NCBI GenBank assembly: GCA_026390775.1
Contig: JAPLFF010000003.1
Coordinates: forward strand, 784,266-848,265
Direction: 5' to 3'
Source: Ignavibacteriales bacterium
Lineage (GTDB): Bacteria; Bacteroidota; Ignavibacteria; Ignavibacteriales; Melioribacteraceae
DNA length: 64,000 nucleotides
Positions within the stretch are counted from its first letter, which is position 1. Each line of letters starts with the position of its first letter. Made by a program: the position numbers and the translations under genes. Shown here one piece after another: positions 42,825-51,640 of this stretch. Under the pieces are notes generated by a model. The model worked only from the letters and a program-made list of their open reading frames with translations, was not told the DNA's origin and searched no databases.

Positions 42825-44569
42825 TTTTGAATTACTCCGCGGCTCTTTCTTCCGTCAACTTTTATTTTTAGAGATTTTGAAAGTTTTACATGTTTAACAA
42901 AATTTTTCTCAGTAATTACCGTCTGTTTATTTAGCCAATCCCAGTCTATCTTAAAATCTCCATCAAAAGTTATTGAAAAATAGCTTACGTTGAAACTGGT
43001 AAGATTATGAAAGAAATGTGAACCTTGACTCAATTCAACATTTATTCCGAATAAAGTAGATTCAACAATAGCTTTTACGCCGGCTATCTGTCCCCAATCT
43101 ATTGGTATGCCTAACCAAGGATCGCAACTTCCCCATCTGCCGAAACCTATTAGAAGATATTTAGTATTTCCATTAACCAAATCTTTATTGATCGAATCAA
43201 TTTCAGCAGCAATTTTTACTGTATCTTTTTTATCAAATGTTTCCGGCTTTACAAAGACAATATTAAAAATATTATCTACCAATCCATTCCCCATAACACG
43301 GTCTGAAGCAATTAAAACATCGTCGCCATACATTTCAGATTTATCAAGATCGATCGTTTCATCCGATACAACCATTGGCCGAACTTGCAGAAATCCTAAT
43401 CGCAATTTTTTAGGCTCGTTTGAAATTGTAACTGCAAATTCAATTTCAACCGGACTTTGTAAAGCTTGTTCATAAACCTCTAATAATTTTTTGATAAGAT
43501 CATTGAATTTAAATTCATTCATGGACAGTAGTTGTAAAAAATTAATCACCCTCGGTCCACTATTCCCTGTTCCCATTACGATACGTTGAGATGATGCATC
43601 ATAAGTTGATGCAATATATTTAAGTGTATCATCATAATCGGCTTCACCTAAATCCGGTTGTATCAAATACTCTGTTTCCTTAGTGGGATCGTATTCGATT
43701 ACCGGATTCATATTCACTGCCCAAAAATTGTTCTGAGTATTTTTCAAAATATCTGTTGGATCTGCAAACGGAGTTACTGCTTTTGGAAATGCCGGAGAGT
43801 AACTCCATACTATTCCGCCATCAACAATAGTTTTGCCAAGACCAAGAGCAAGATTTACAACTCCGTTTTTAGGTTTAGCTCTCCCTGTCGGATAAAAATT
43901 ATACGACCTCGCAACTCCCGAAAAGTTCGGATAAAATCTAACGTCGTATTTATTACCAACGACTTCTTGAATAATGACCGCCATCTTTTCATCTTGTAAT
44001 TTGTGTGATGATACTTTGAAATAATCTTTAGATGCTTTAAGAAATGTTGACGCAAATACAAATTTAATTGCTTCAGTGAGTTTCAAAAATCTTGTATCTG
44101 TACTCGGTTGATTATTGGGAATCATCTTTGTTGCAAAAATACCGGCAAAAGGTTCAAACTTTGCATCTTCAAGCATACTTGATGAACGAACCGCCAAAGG
44201 AATATTCACACTTTCAATAAGAGAACGCAAATCTCCAAGTATCTCAGTAGGAAGATCTGATTGTAAAAATTCAAGAGTTATGTCGTCGTCGGATTGATCA
44301 GAGTAAGCAATTTCAAAAAGATTATTTCGCTCCATAAATAAATCGAACACTTCAGTACGGAGAACAATCATCCGCGGAATATTTAACTCAACTTCCGGAA
44401 AGACGCTAAGATCAATTTTCTCTTTTATGATTTTATTTGCTAAGGCAAGACCGCTCGCTTTTCCGCCGAATGAACCTTCACCTATCCAAGAAAAATATTC
44501 AGATGATTCAAAAAAGTTACGATCGAATCGAGGTAAAAATGTGTTATCGTTATTTGTGTTTGATAGCAT
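42818..44569 (-). CDS. PEP/pyruvate-binding ATP-grasp protein, companion of the 1064-residue protein
   Basis: The 583-residue protein starts almost at once with the ATP-grasp domain: GEGSFGGKASGLALANKII (about 31-49), LAVRSSSMLEDAKFEPFAGI (about 129) and a final FLQVRPM (about 397). It then has the same extra domain as its downstream partner, LIGFGRWGSCDPW (about 475) and QGSHFFHNL (about 518), and ends there. It has no phosphohistidine or nucleotidyltransferase domain. The two genes overlap by 7 bp and must be translated together; they are probably paralogues acting as a complex. Glutamate dehydrogenase lies just upstream on the same strand. Confidence 0.8.
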   Translation of the reverse strand: MLSNTNNDNTFLPRFDRNFFESSEYFSWIGEGSFGGKASGLALANKIIKEKIDLSVFPEVELNIPRMIVLRTEVFDLFMERNNLFEIAYSDQSDDDITLEFLQSDLPTEILGDLRSLIESVNIPLAVRSSSMLEDAKFEPFAGIFATKMIPNNQPSTDTRFLKLTEAIKFVFASTFLKASKDYFKVSSHKLQDEKMAVIIQEVVGNKYDVRFYPNFSGVARSYNFYPTGRAKPKNGVVNLALGLGKTIVDGGIVWSYSPAFPKAVTPFADPTDILKNTQNNFWAVNMNPVIEYDPTKETEYLIQPDLGEADYDDTLKYIASTYDASSQRIVMGTGNSGPRVINFLQLLSMNEFKFNDLIKKLLEVYEQALQSPVEIEFAVTISNEPKKLRLGFLQVRPMVVSDETIDLDKSEMYGDDVLIASDRVMGNGLVDNIFNIVFVKPETFDKKDTVKIAAEIDSINKDLVNGNTKYLLIGFGRWGSCDPWLGIPIDWGQIAGVKAIVESTLFGINVELSQGSHFFHNLTSFNVSYFSITFDGDFKIDWDWLNKQTVITEKNFVKHVKLSKSLKIKVDGRKSRGVIQKW

Positions 44570-44654
44570 TCAAAACCTAATGAAGATTAAAAAGCCGGAA
44601 ACTGTTTGAATGGATCTCACAATTCCCGGCTAAAAGCTAATGGCTAATCGCTTT

Positions 44655-45944
44655 TCATACCCAACCGCGGTCTTTACAAGCTTGCGCTACACGATTAACA
44701 GAAATAACATAAGCAGCATCTCTCATATAAAGTTTTTTCTTCTTTGCCAAATCGCTTACAGCATGGAAGGCGGCGGTCATCTTAACATCTAACTTACCAA
44801 GCACTTCATCTTTTTCCCAATAGTAATTCATGTTACATTGAACTTGCTCAAAATAACTGCAAGTAACACCGCCTGCATTAGCCAAGAAATCGGGGACAAC
44901 AAAAATTCCTCTTTCTTGAATTACTTTATCAGCTTCAGGTGTCGTTGGACCGTTAGCACCCTCAGCAATAATTTTTACTTTTTTACTGATCTTATCAACG
45001 TTGTCTTTACGAATTTGATTTTCTAGAGCAGCAGGAATAAGTATATCAGCTTCTTGTTCGATCCATGCATCTCCATCTAGAATTTCGTATCCAAGTTTTT
45101 TTGCTTGGGCTTTATCAATTCCGCCGAACTTGTCTGTAATTTTCAACAACTCTTGTAAATTAATTCCACTTGCACGCTTAAATGTATAAGAACATTGATC
45201 ATTTTGGTCCCAACTTGAAACGCAAACAACCTTTCCGCCCATCTGGTTATAAAGCTCAATTGCATATTGAGCAACGTTACCAAATCCTTGTACTGCTGCT
45301 GTTGTATCTTGCGAACGAATGCCAAGTTCTTTTAAAGCTTCACGAACTGTAAAAATAACTCCATAGCCGGTAGCTTCAGCTCTACCAAGAGAGCCGCCCA
45401 TTCCAACCGGTTTTCCTGTAATGAATCCGGGAAATTTAGCGCCATGAATTGTTTCAAATTCATCAAGCATCCATAACATGTGCTGTGCATTTGTCATCAC
45501 ATCAGGTGCCGGAACATCATTAAGCGGACCTACATTTTTTGCCATTTGACGGATCCATCCGCGGCAAATTTTTTCTTGTTCTTTCATGCTAAGATTATGA
45601 GGATCGCAAATAACTCCTCCCTTGCCTCCGCCTAATGGAATATTTACTACTGCACATTTCCACGTCATCCACATTGAAAGTGCTTTGACAGTATCAATGG
45701 TTTCTTGCGGGTGAAAACGAATTCCGCCTTTACATGGACCGCGTGCATCATTATGCTGAACTCTGAATCCTCTAAATACTTTTGTTGTTCCATCATCCAT
45801 TCTTACAGGAATGCTAAAGTGAAATTCTCTTAATGGATTTCTTAATAATTGTCTTGTCGCATCATCGAGATTTAATATTTCTGCAACTTTGTCAAATTGT
45901 GTCTGTGCCATCTCGAAAGGATTAAAAGCTTTGTCGCTACTCAT
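44655..45944 (-). CDS. gdhA: Glutamate dehydrogenase (Glu/Leu/Phe/Val dehydrogenase family)
   Basis: The 429-residue protein is a full-length hexameric-type GDH that interconverts glutamate and 2-oxoglutarate plus ammonia. Signatures include RVQHNDARGPCKGGIRFHP (about residues 63-81), VVNIPLGGGKGGVICDP with the catalytic Lys (about 103-119), VPAPDVMTN, the Rossmann stretch AAVQGFGNVAQYA (about 214) and AEGANGPTTPEAD. Cofactor preference is not decided from sequence. It probably serves amino-acid catabolism, including transaminations elsewhere in the window. An 85-bp gap separates it from the ATP-grasp pair. Confidence 0.96.
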   Translation of the reverse strand: MSSDKAFNPFEMAQTQFDKVAEILNLDDATRQLLRNPLREFHFSIPVRMDDGTTKVFRGFRVQHNDARGPCKGGIRFHPQETIDTVKALSMWMTWKCAVVNIPLGGGKGGVICDPHNLSMKEQEKICRGWIRQMAKNVGPLNDVPAPDVMTNAQHMLWMLDEFETIHGAKFPGFITGKPVGMGGSLGRAEATGYGVIFTVREALKELGIRSQDTTAAVQGFGNVAQYAIELYNQMGGKVVCVSSWDQNDQCSYTFKRASGINLQELLKITDKFGGIDKAQAKKLGYEILDGDAWIEQEADILIPAALENQIRKDNVDKISKKVKIIAEGANGPTTPEADKVIQERGIFVVPDFLANAGGVTCSYFEQVQCNMNYYWEKDEVLGKLDVKMTAAFHAVSDLAKKKKLYMRDAAYVISVNRVAQACKDRGWV

Positions 45945-46256
45945 AAAATAACCTCTATTAGAATTTTGTTATTAATATTGATGAGCTACCGAATTGAAAT
46001 TCTACAGTGAAAAGATTTTATAGGATTTATCTATTTACTTTAAATCAGAACTCAAATCGTTAACCGATCTTCCATAAATTGGAAAATTTACATAAGAAAA
46101 ATAGACACGTTTGCCTTCTTACGCAACTATAACAGCTTGATAGTAATCCATTATTGGAATCAACTGTAATCAAAAATTTGATTTTTGGTTGAATAGATTA
46201 ATATTTTCACAATGTATAAAGTGAAAATGATTTTTTTTAACAAAGGGAGCAATAAA

Positions 46257-48374
46257 ATGAAGTCTTGTATCAAGCTATTAGTTCTGATTGCTTTTATTTA
46301 CTCTTCACTATCTGCACAAAATCAACAAATTAAATATCCTACAACAAAAAAAGTAGATCATGCTGATGATTACCATGGCACAAAAGTTTCAGATCCTTAC
46401 AGTTGGCTTGAGGATAATAATTCAAAAGAAACTGCAGATTGGGTAGAAGCGGAAAACAATGTAACACACGATTATCTTTCCAAAATTCCTTTCCGTGATG
46501 AATTAAGAAAAAGACTTACTGATTTGTGGAATTATGAAAAGTATTCAGCACCATCTAAACACGGTGAATATTATACTTTTTCTAAAAATGATGGTTTACA
46601 GGAGCAAAGTGTAATTTATATTCAAAAAGGTTTGAACGGAACACCGGAAGTTTTACTCGATCCTAATAAACTTTCAACGGATGGTTCTATTAGTCTGGGA
46701 AGTTTAGCTTTTTCTAAAGATGATAAATATTTGTGTTACGGAATTTCCCGCGGTGGTTCCGATTGGCGAGAATTTTATGTGATGGATATTCTAACAAAAA
46801 AATTAACAACCGATTATATCAAATGGTCTAAGTTCAGCGGCACTTCTTGGCACAAAGATGGCTTTTATTACAGCCGATACGATGAGCCTAAAGCCGGTGA
46901 AGAATTAAAACAAAAAGTAGAATTTCAAAAACTTTATTATCACAAACTTGGGACACCACAGACAGAAGATAGATTAGTAATGGAAGACAAACAAAATCCA
47001 AAATACGGATTTGGTGCCGGTGTAACAGATGACGAAAGATTCTTGATAATATCTGTTTCTCAAGGAACAGCACCGGAAAATCTTCTTTACTACAAAGATT
47101 TGACAACTGATATGCCGATTAAACCAGTATTCACAAAATTCGAAGCAGATTATAGCCTTATTGATAACATCGGCGATAAATTTTTAATATCTACAAATTA
47201 TCAAGCGCCTAATAACAAACTAATCTTAATTGATCCAAATAAACCTGAAAAGGAAAATTGGAAAACAATTATTCCTGAAGCTAAAGAAGTTATGCAAAGT
47301 GTTTCTCTTGTTGGCGGTAAATTATTTGCTACTTATTTAAAAGATGCAACAAGTAATGTTTCGGTTTTCGATACAGATGGAAAGTATTTATACGATGTTA
47401 ATTTACCTGCGGTTGGAACTTGCGGAGGTTTTGATGGAAAGAAAGATGAATTTGAAACTTTCTACACTTTTACTTCCTTTACTTATCCACCAACAATTTA
47501 TAAGTACGATATAAAAAACAATAAATCAGAATTATTCAGAAAATCGGAAGTTAAATTTGAACCATCGGCCTATGAAACAAAAGAAATCTTTTACGAGAGT
47601 AAAGATGGTACAAAAGTGCCAATGTTTATTGTATATAAAAAAGGATTGAAACTAGACGGCAATAATCCAACTCTTCTTTATGCTTATGGTGGATTCAATA
47701 TATCAATATTACCCGGATTCAGTGTTGCAAGAATTCCGTTACTGGAAAATGGAGTTGTTTATGCTTCGGCATGTTTACGCGGTGGCAGTGAGTATGGTGA
47801 AAATTGGCATCGAGCTGGTATGTTCGAGAAAAAACAAAATGTGTTTGATGATTTTATTTCTGCTGCAGAATATTTAATCAAGAACAAATATACAAATCCA
47901 AATAAACTTGCAGTTCAAGGCGGCTCTAATGGCGGATTATTAATCGGTGCTGTAATTAATCAAAGACCAGATTTATATAAAGTGGCTTTCCCGCAAGTTG
48001 GTGTTATGGATATGCTGCGTTTCCACAAATTCACAATTGGTTGGGCTTGGGTTTCGGAATATGGATCAAGTGATAATCCCGATCAATTCAAATATTTAAT
48101 AAAATATTCTCCCCTTCACAATATTAAGAAAGGTGTGGATTACCCTGCAACAATAATCACTACTGCTGATCATGATGATCGAGTTTTCCCTGCTCACTCA
48201 TTTAAGTATGCTGCAACTCTTCAAGAAATGAATAGCAGAAAGAATCCAGCTCTAATTCGTATTGAGACAAAAGTAGGACACGGTGCAGGAACAAGTACAT
48301 CAAAATCTATTGAGCTTGTTACCGATCTTTATTCTTTCATGTTTTATAATATGGGAATTACACCGAAGTTTTAA
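46257..48374 (+). CDS. Secreted prolyl oligopeptidase (S9A)
   Basis: From ATG 46257 (ribosome site AAAGGGAG) the protein is about 705 residues; a frame-open ATG at 46212 precedes the signal and is rejected. It has a signal peptide (KSCIKLLVLIAFIYSSLSAQ), the POP N-terminal YPTTKKVDHADDYHGTKVSD, a seven-bladed propeller and the catalytic domain: GGSNGGLLIGAVINQRPDLY (Ser), TTADHDDRVFPAHS (Asp) and VGHGAGTS (His). It cleaves short peptides after proline, likely in the periplasm. The 312-bp gap upstream (45945-46256) holds no gene that I can see. Confidence 0.94.
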   Translation: MKSCIKLLVLIAFIYSSLSAQNQQIKYPTTKKVDHADDYHGTKVSDPYSWLEDNNSKETADWVEAENNVTHDYLSKIPFRDELRKRLTDLWNYEKYSAPSKHGEYYTFSKNDGLQEQSVIYIQKGLNGTPEVLLDPNKLSTDGSISLGSLAFSKDDKYLCYGISRGGSDWREFYVMDILTKKLTTDYIKWSKFSGTSWHKDGFYYSRYDEPKAGEELKQKVEFQKLYYHKLGTPQTEDRLVMEDKQNPKYGFGAGVTDDERFLIISVSQGTAPENLLYYKDLTTDMPIKPVFTKFEADYSLIDNIGDKFLISTNYQAPNNKLILIDPNKPEKENWKTIIPEAKEVMQSVSLVGGKLFATYLKDATSNVSVFDTDGKYLYDVNLPAVGTCGGFDGKKDEFETFYTFTSFTYPPTIYKYDIKNNKSELFRKSEVKFEPSAYETKEIFYESKDGTKVPMFIVYKKGLKLDGNNPTLLYAYGGFNISILPGFSVARIPLLENGVVYASACLRGGSEYGENWHRAGMFEKKQNVFDDFISAAEYLIKNKYTNPNKLAVQGGSNGGLLIGAVINQRPDLYKVAFPQVGVMDMLRFHKFTIGWAWVSEYGSSDNPDQFKYLIKYSPLHNIKKGVDYPATIITTADHDDRVFPAHSFKYAATLQEMNSRKNPALIRIETKVGHGAGTSTSKSIELVTDLYSFMFYNMGITPKF

Positions 48375-48398
48375 TTTTTCATGATAAATCTGTTTGCT

Positions 48399-48424
48399 TA
48401 GAGACGTCATTTATGACGTCTCTA
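48399..48424. terminator. Palindromic hairpin between convergent genes (likely bidirectional terminator or REP)
   Basis: TAGAGACGTCAT-TT-ATGACGTCTCTA is a perfect 12-bp stem with a 2-nt loop, placed between the convergent peptidase and aldehyde-dehydrogenase genes. No strong T run follows either arm. AGAGACGTC-type palindromes are common dispersed repeats in bacteria. Confidence 0.6.
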
Positions 48425-48429
48425 CCCCT

Positions 48430-49995
48430 TTATTCTTTTCTAAAAATTCTTGAAATTATTTTTAGCAGGTTTATTAATCCATTCAACTTCAATGATAACT
48501 TTTTACTGTAAAGTAAATCAATCAATCCCTTCAAACCTTTGTAAAGATTTTTGTTGAACGGATGCCACCACAAATTCTTTTTTACAAATGGTAGAATATC
48601 TTTTACAATTGTTAATGGCTGTGTCATTTCATCGAATCCCATTTCACCATGAGTTCTACCGATACCGGATTCCTTAAATCCTCCCCATGGTGTTTCAGCT
48701 AAACCGTGACTCATTAAATGATCATTTATAGTAACTACACCTGCTTTAATTTGCTTTGCAATTTTTTCGCCTCGATTTTGATTTTTCGTCCATACAGATC
48801 CGGTAAGCCCCAGATAAGAATCATTTGCCAGTTTAATAGCTTCTTCATAATTATTGAATTTCATAACTCCAACAACGGGTCCGAATGTTTCATCGCGCAT
48901 GACGATCATATCGTGATTAACATTTGTAAGAACCACAGCCGGATGAAAATTTTTCAATTTATTATTCTTCGGTGTTTTTGATTGAGCATAAACATTTGCG
49001 CCTTTATTCAACGCATCTTCGATATGATTTCTTACTGTCTCTAATTGTCTCTCGGTAGTCATACAACCCATATCAGAATTAAAATCAGTATCGTAATCAA
49101 CATGAAGGTTTTCAATTTTATCTTTTAAGATATTCATGAAAGAGTCATAAATTTTTTCATGCACATAAATTCTTTCAACACCGCCACAAGATTGTCCGGC
49201 ATTCTGGAATCCGGCCCATAAAGCACCCATTGCCGCACGATATGGATCAGCATCTTCACAAACAATCATTGCATCATTGCCGCCGAGTTCTAGACAAATT
49301 GGAGTTAAAGTTTTTGAGGCTTGTCCCATCAAATATTTGCCGACTGCTACAGATCCTGTAAAAAATAATTTATTAATCCCGCTATCAAGAAAAGCATCAC
49401 CGGCAATTTTTCCGGGTAGATTCATAAAATTAAAAATCCCGTTCGGAAGATTTGCAGATTCAACTGCTTCCTTCAATGCTAAGCCAACCATCTGTGTTTC
49501 AGATGCAGTTTTTAATATTACAGCATTGCCGGCAAGCAAACCCATAATAACTTCCGCCAAAGGAATTGAGAATGGGTAATTCCATGGAGAAATTATTCCT
49601 ACCACTCCGTAAGGTACTCTTACTATTTTACTTCTTTTATTGATCAGAAATATATTTCCGCTTCCGAGTTTTTTATCACGTAAAAATCTTTTTGCATTTT
49701 TACAGTAGAAAGAAACTCCCATCGCAGCAGGTAAAACTTCAGTTGCTAATGCATCAATCCTGGTTTTCCCATTATCCCGGGAAATTATCTCTGCTATTTT
49801 ATCTGCATTATCAACTATATATTCACGAATCTTCAAAACAGATTTAATTCTATCTGCTACTGAATATTCTTTCCATAATTTCTGTGCCTCTTCTGCATGA
49901 TGGACCATTTCTACTAACTCATCAACCGAATGTAATTTAGAATATCCTAAACTTTCTCCGGTAGCCGGATTAAAATCTTCTGTTTGATTGTTCAT
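48430..49995 (-). CDS. NAD(P)-dependent aldehyde dehydrogenase
   Basis: The 521-residue protein is a complete ALDH: FNPATGESLG start, ISPWNYPFSIPLAEVIMGLL, FTGSVAVGKYLM, catalytic Glu in CLELGGNDAMIV (about residue 245) and catalytic Cys in QNAGQSCGGVERIYVHE (about 279). A C-terminal extension of some 50 residues after QPLTIVKDILPF is basic and may be membrane-associated. It resembles succinate-semialdehyde or broad fatty/aromatic aldehyde dehydrogenases; the substrate is not resolved. It is a separate subfamily from the two other ALDHs in the window. Confidence 0.9.
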   Translation of the reverse strand: MNNQTEDFNPATGESLGYSKLHSVDELVEMVHHAEEAQKLWKEYSVADRIKSVLKIREYIVDNADKIAEIISRDNGKTRIDALATEVLPAAMGVSFYCKNAKRFLRDKKLGSGNIFLINKRSKIVRVPYGVVGIISPWNYPFSIPLAEVIMGLLAGNAVILKTASETQMVGLALKEAVESANLPNGIFNFMNLPGKIAGDAFLDSGINKLFFTGSVAVGKYLMGQASKTLTPICLELGGNDAMIVCEDADPYRAAMGALWAGFQNAGQSCGGVERIYVHEKIYDSFMNILKDKIENLHVDYDTDFNSDMGCMTTERQLETVRNHIEDALNKGANVYAQSKTPKNNKLKNFHPAVVLTNVNHDMIVMRDETFGPVVGVMKFNNYEEAIKLANDSYLGLTGSVWTKNQNRGEKIAKQIKAGVVTINDHLMSHGLAETPWGGFKESGIGRTHGEMGFDEMTQPLTIVKDILPFVKKNLWWHPFNKNLYKGLKGLIDLLYSKKLSLKLNGLINLLKIISRIFRKE

Positions 49996-50026
49996 GATTC
50001 TCCATAATATTTTGCCAATAAAATAA

Positions 50027-50731
50027 TTACTCTAATTTAATATCTGTTAATGGAATAATATTAATTAGTTTATCAATTCCATTTGAGACAGCATAATCGA
50101 GTGGTGGATATGTAATATTCTTACTATTAAGAGAATATCCTTCTTCACCTAATACCTGCGATTTCCATAAAACTCTTCCATCTTTCAGTGAGATTAAATA
50201 ATAAGTGAATTGACACGAAATTAATGTTGCAGGTTGAATCCCGTAATGTGTTCTAGAAGAAGTGTAACCTTTTTTCTTAACCACTTTATTTATCACACCA
50301 ATAATCATTGCATCCGTAGAATCTTCATCAACAGCATAACCAATATCAGTATCAAAAAAATATTTTAGATCAAGTCTTCTCAATTTCTCAATAGAATCAA
50401 TTATTTTAGAAATAACTAAAGTATCTGAGGTTAATATGGAATCAACAAGTGGTATAATAAACTTAGTATTTGGAAAATTTTGCTTTAATGAATTAAGAAA
50501 ATGGTTTGTAGCAAAGAAAGTTCCATTATCAGTAGTATCATCAGGTGCCATTGGTAATAAAGCAATTGACCGTATTTTATATAAATTAAGTTTGGGTGAT
50601 TCATATACCGAAAGAATCTGATTCCTTGGCCATACAATTCTATCGAGCAACTCATTGCACGCAGAAAAGAATATGATAAAACTTAGAGTGGAAAGAAGTA
50701 ATAATAAACCGGTAATTTTACGGTAATTCAT
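50027..50731 (-). CDS. Predicted lipoprotein of unknown function
   Basis: The 234-residue protein has a lipoprotein signal (LSTLSFIIFFSAC, Cys about residue 25). The domain has a conserved-looking YKIRSIALLPMAPDDT (about residues 51-66), FPNTKFIIPLVDS and a late LISLKDGRVLWKSQV. This pattern (early IALLPM, late DGRVLW) is that of outer-membrane-associated proteins related to CsgG/FlgT or GNA1162 lipoproteins, but identity is weak. It is 31 bp upstream of the aldehyde dehydrogenase, co-oriented. Confidence 0.65.
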   Translation of the reverse strand: MNYRKITGLLLLLSTLSFIIFFSACNELLDRIVWPRNQILSVYESPKLNLYKIRSIALLPMAPDDTTDNGTFFATNHFLNSLKQNFPNTKFIIPLVDSILTSDTLVISKIIDSIEKLRRLDLKYFFDTDIGYAVDEDSTDAMIIGVINKVVKKKGYTSSRTHYGIQPATLISCQFTYYLISLKDGRVLWKSQVLGEEGYSLNSKNITYPPLDYAVSNGIDKLINIIPLTDIKLE

Positions 50732-50876
50732 ATTCTTATTAACTTAATCTGCATTTTTTAGATCAATGTCATTTATAATTTGCATTAATTTTAATATGAT
50801 GTCAACGTATAAATGAAAGCAAAAGAAATTGCAGTTATTTTTTAAGTATTAGTAGTCAATTTTGAGTATGATTTAC

Positions 50877-50884
50877 TAAATTTG
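50877..50884 (+). promoter_or_regulatory. TAnnTTTG -7 box before yebC
   Basis: TAAATTTG at 50877-50884 matches the Bacteroidetes-type -7 element and lies 33 bp before the yebC ATG. A TTTG at 50861-50864 is too close for the usual 19-21-bp spacing, so only the -7 box is supported. Confidence 0.3.
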
Positions 50885-50917
50885 TGCCTCAAAAATCTAT
50901 TGTAAAAGGAAAGGTTC

Positions 50918-51628
50918 ATGGGAAGAATATTCGAAACAAGAAAGCATGTAATGTTTGCGCGTTATGCACGTATGTCTAAAGCATTTAATAGAATAAGAAA
51001 AGATATTGAAATTGCTGTTAAAGCTGGTGGTTCTGATACGAAAGTAAATTTTAAACTCAGAATTGCAATACAAAATGCAAAAAGTGTTAACATGCCAAAA
51101 GATAAAGTTGAAGCTGCAATTAAAAGAGCTATATCAAAAGACACTACCGGTTATCAAGAAATAATTTATGAAGGTTATGCACCGCATGGAATTGGTGTAG
51201 TTGTTGAATGTGCGACAGATAATCCAACAAGAACTGTTGCAAACGTACGTCATCATTTTAGAAAACATGAGGGATCTTTAGGAACAACAGGTTCTATCTC
51301 TTTTATGTTTGAAAGAAAGGGATTGTTCAAAGTACTTAAAAATTCAGTTACTGATCTTGAGAATTTAGAATTAGAATTAATTGATTTTGGTCTTGATGAA
51401 TTTTCTTACGACGATGAATTCATTTATATCTATACGCCGTTTCAAGAATACGGCACTATGCAGAAAGCTCTTGAAGAAAAAAATATTGAGATCAAAGCAA
51501 CGGAACTTCAGTACTTACCTACGAATTACAAAGAAGTTACTGAAGAACAACGTAAAGAAGTAAATGCTCTTATCGAAGCTCTGGAAGAAGATGACGATGT
51601 TCAATCAGTTTATAATAATATGCAGTAA
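50918..51628 (+). CDS. yebC: YebC/PmpR-family translational/transcriptional regulator
   Basis: The 236-residue protein is a full-length YebC (DUF28): R-K-x-x-MFAR start, FKLRIAIQNAKSVNMPKDKV (about residues 44-63), EGYAPHGIGVVVECATDNPT (about 86-105) and GSISFMFERKGLF (about 126). Members bind DNA or act at the ribosome on difficult stalling sequences. The first residues read MGRIFETRKHVMFA, where many relatives have MAGHSKW; this variant N-terminus is normal for the YebC_II-type branch. It is convergent with the pyrimidine permease gene, 12 bp apart. Confidence 0.93.
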   Translation: MGRIFETRKHVMFARYARMSKAFNRIRKDIEIAVKAGGSDTKVNFKLRIAIQNAKSVNMPKDKVEAAIKRAISKDTTGYQEIIYEGYAPHGIGVVVECATDNPTRTVANVRHHFRKHEGSLGTTGSISFMFERKGLFKVLKNSVTDLENLELELIDFGLDEFSYDDEFIYIYTPFQEYGTMQKALEEKNIEIKATELQYLPTNYKEVTEEQRKEVNALIEALEEDDDVQSVYNNMQ

Positions 51629-51640
51629 TATTTTTTTTGC

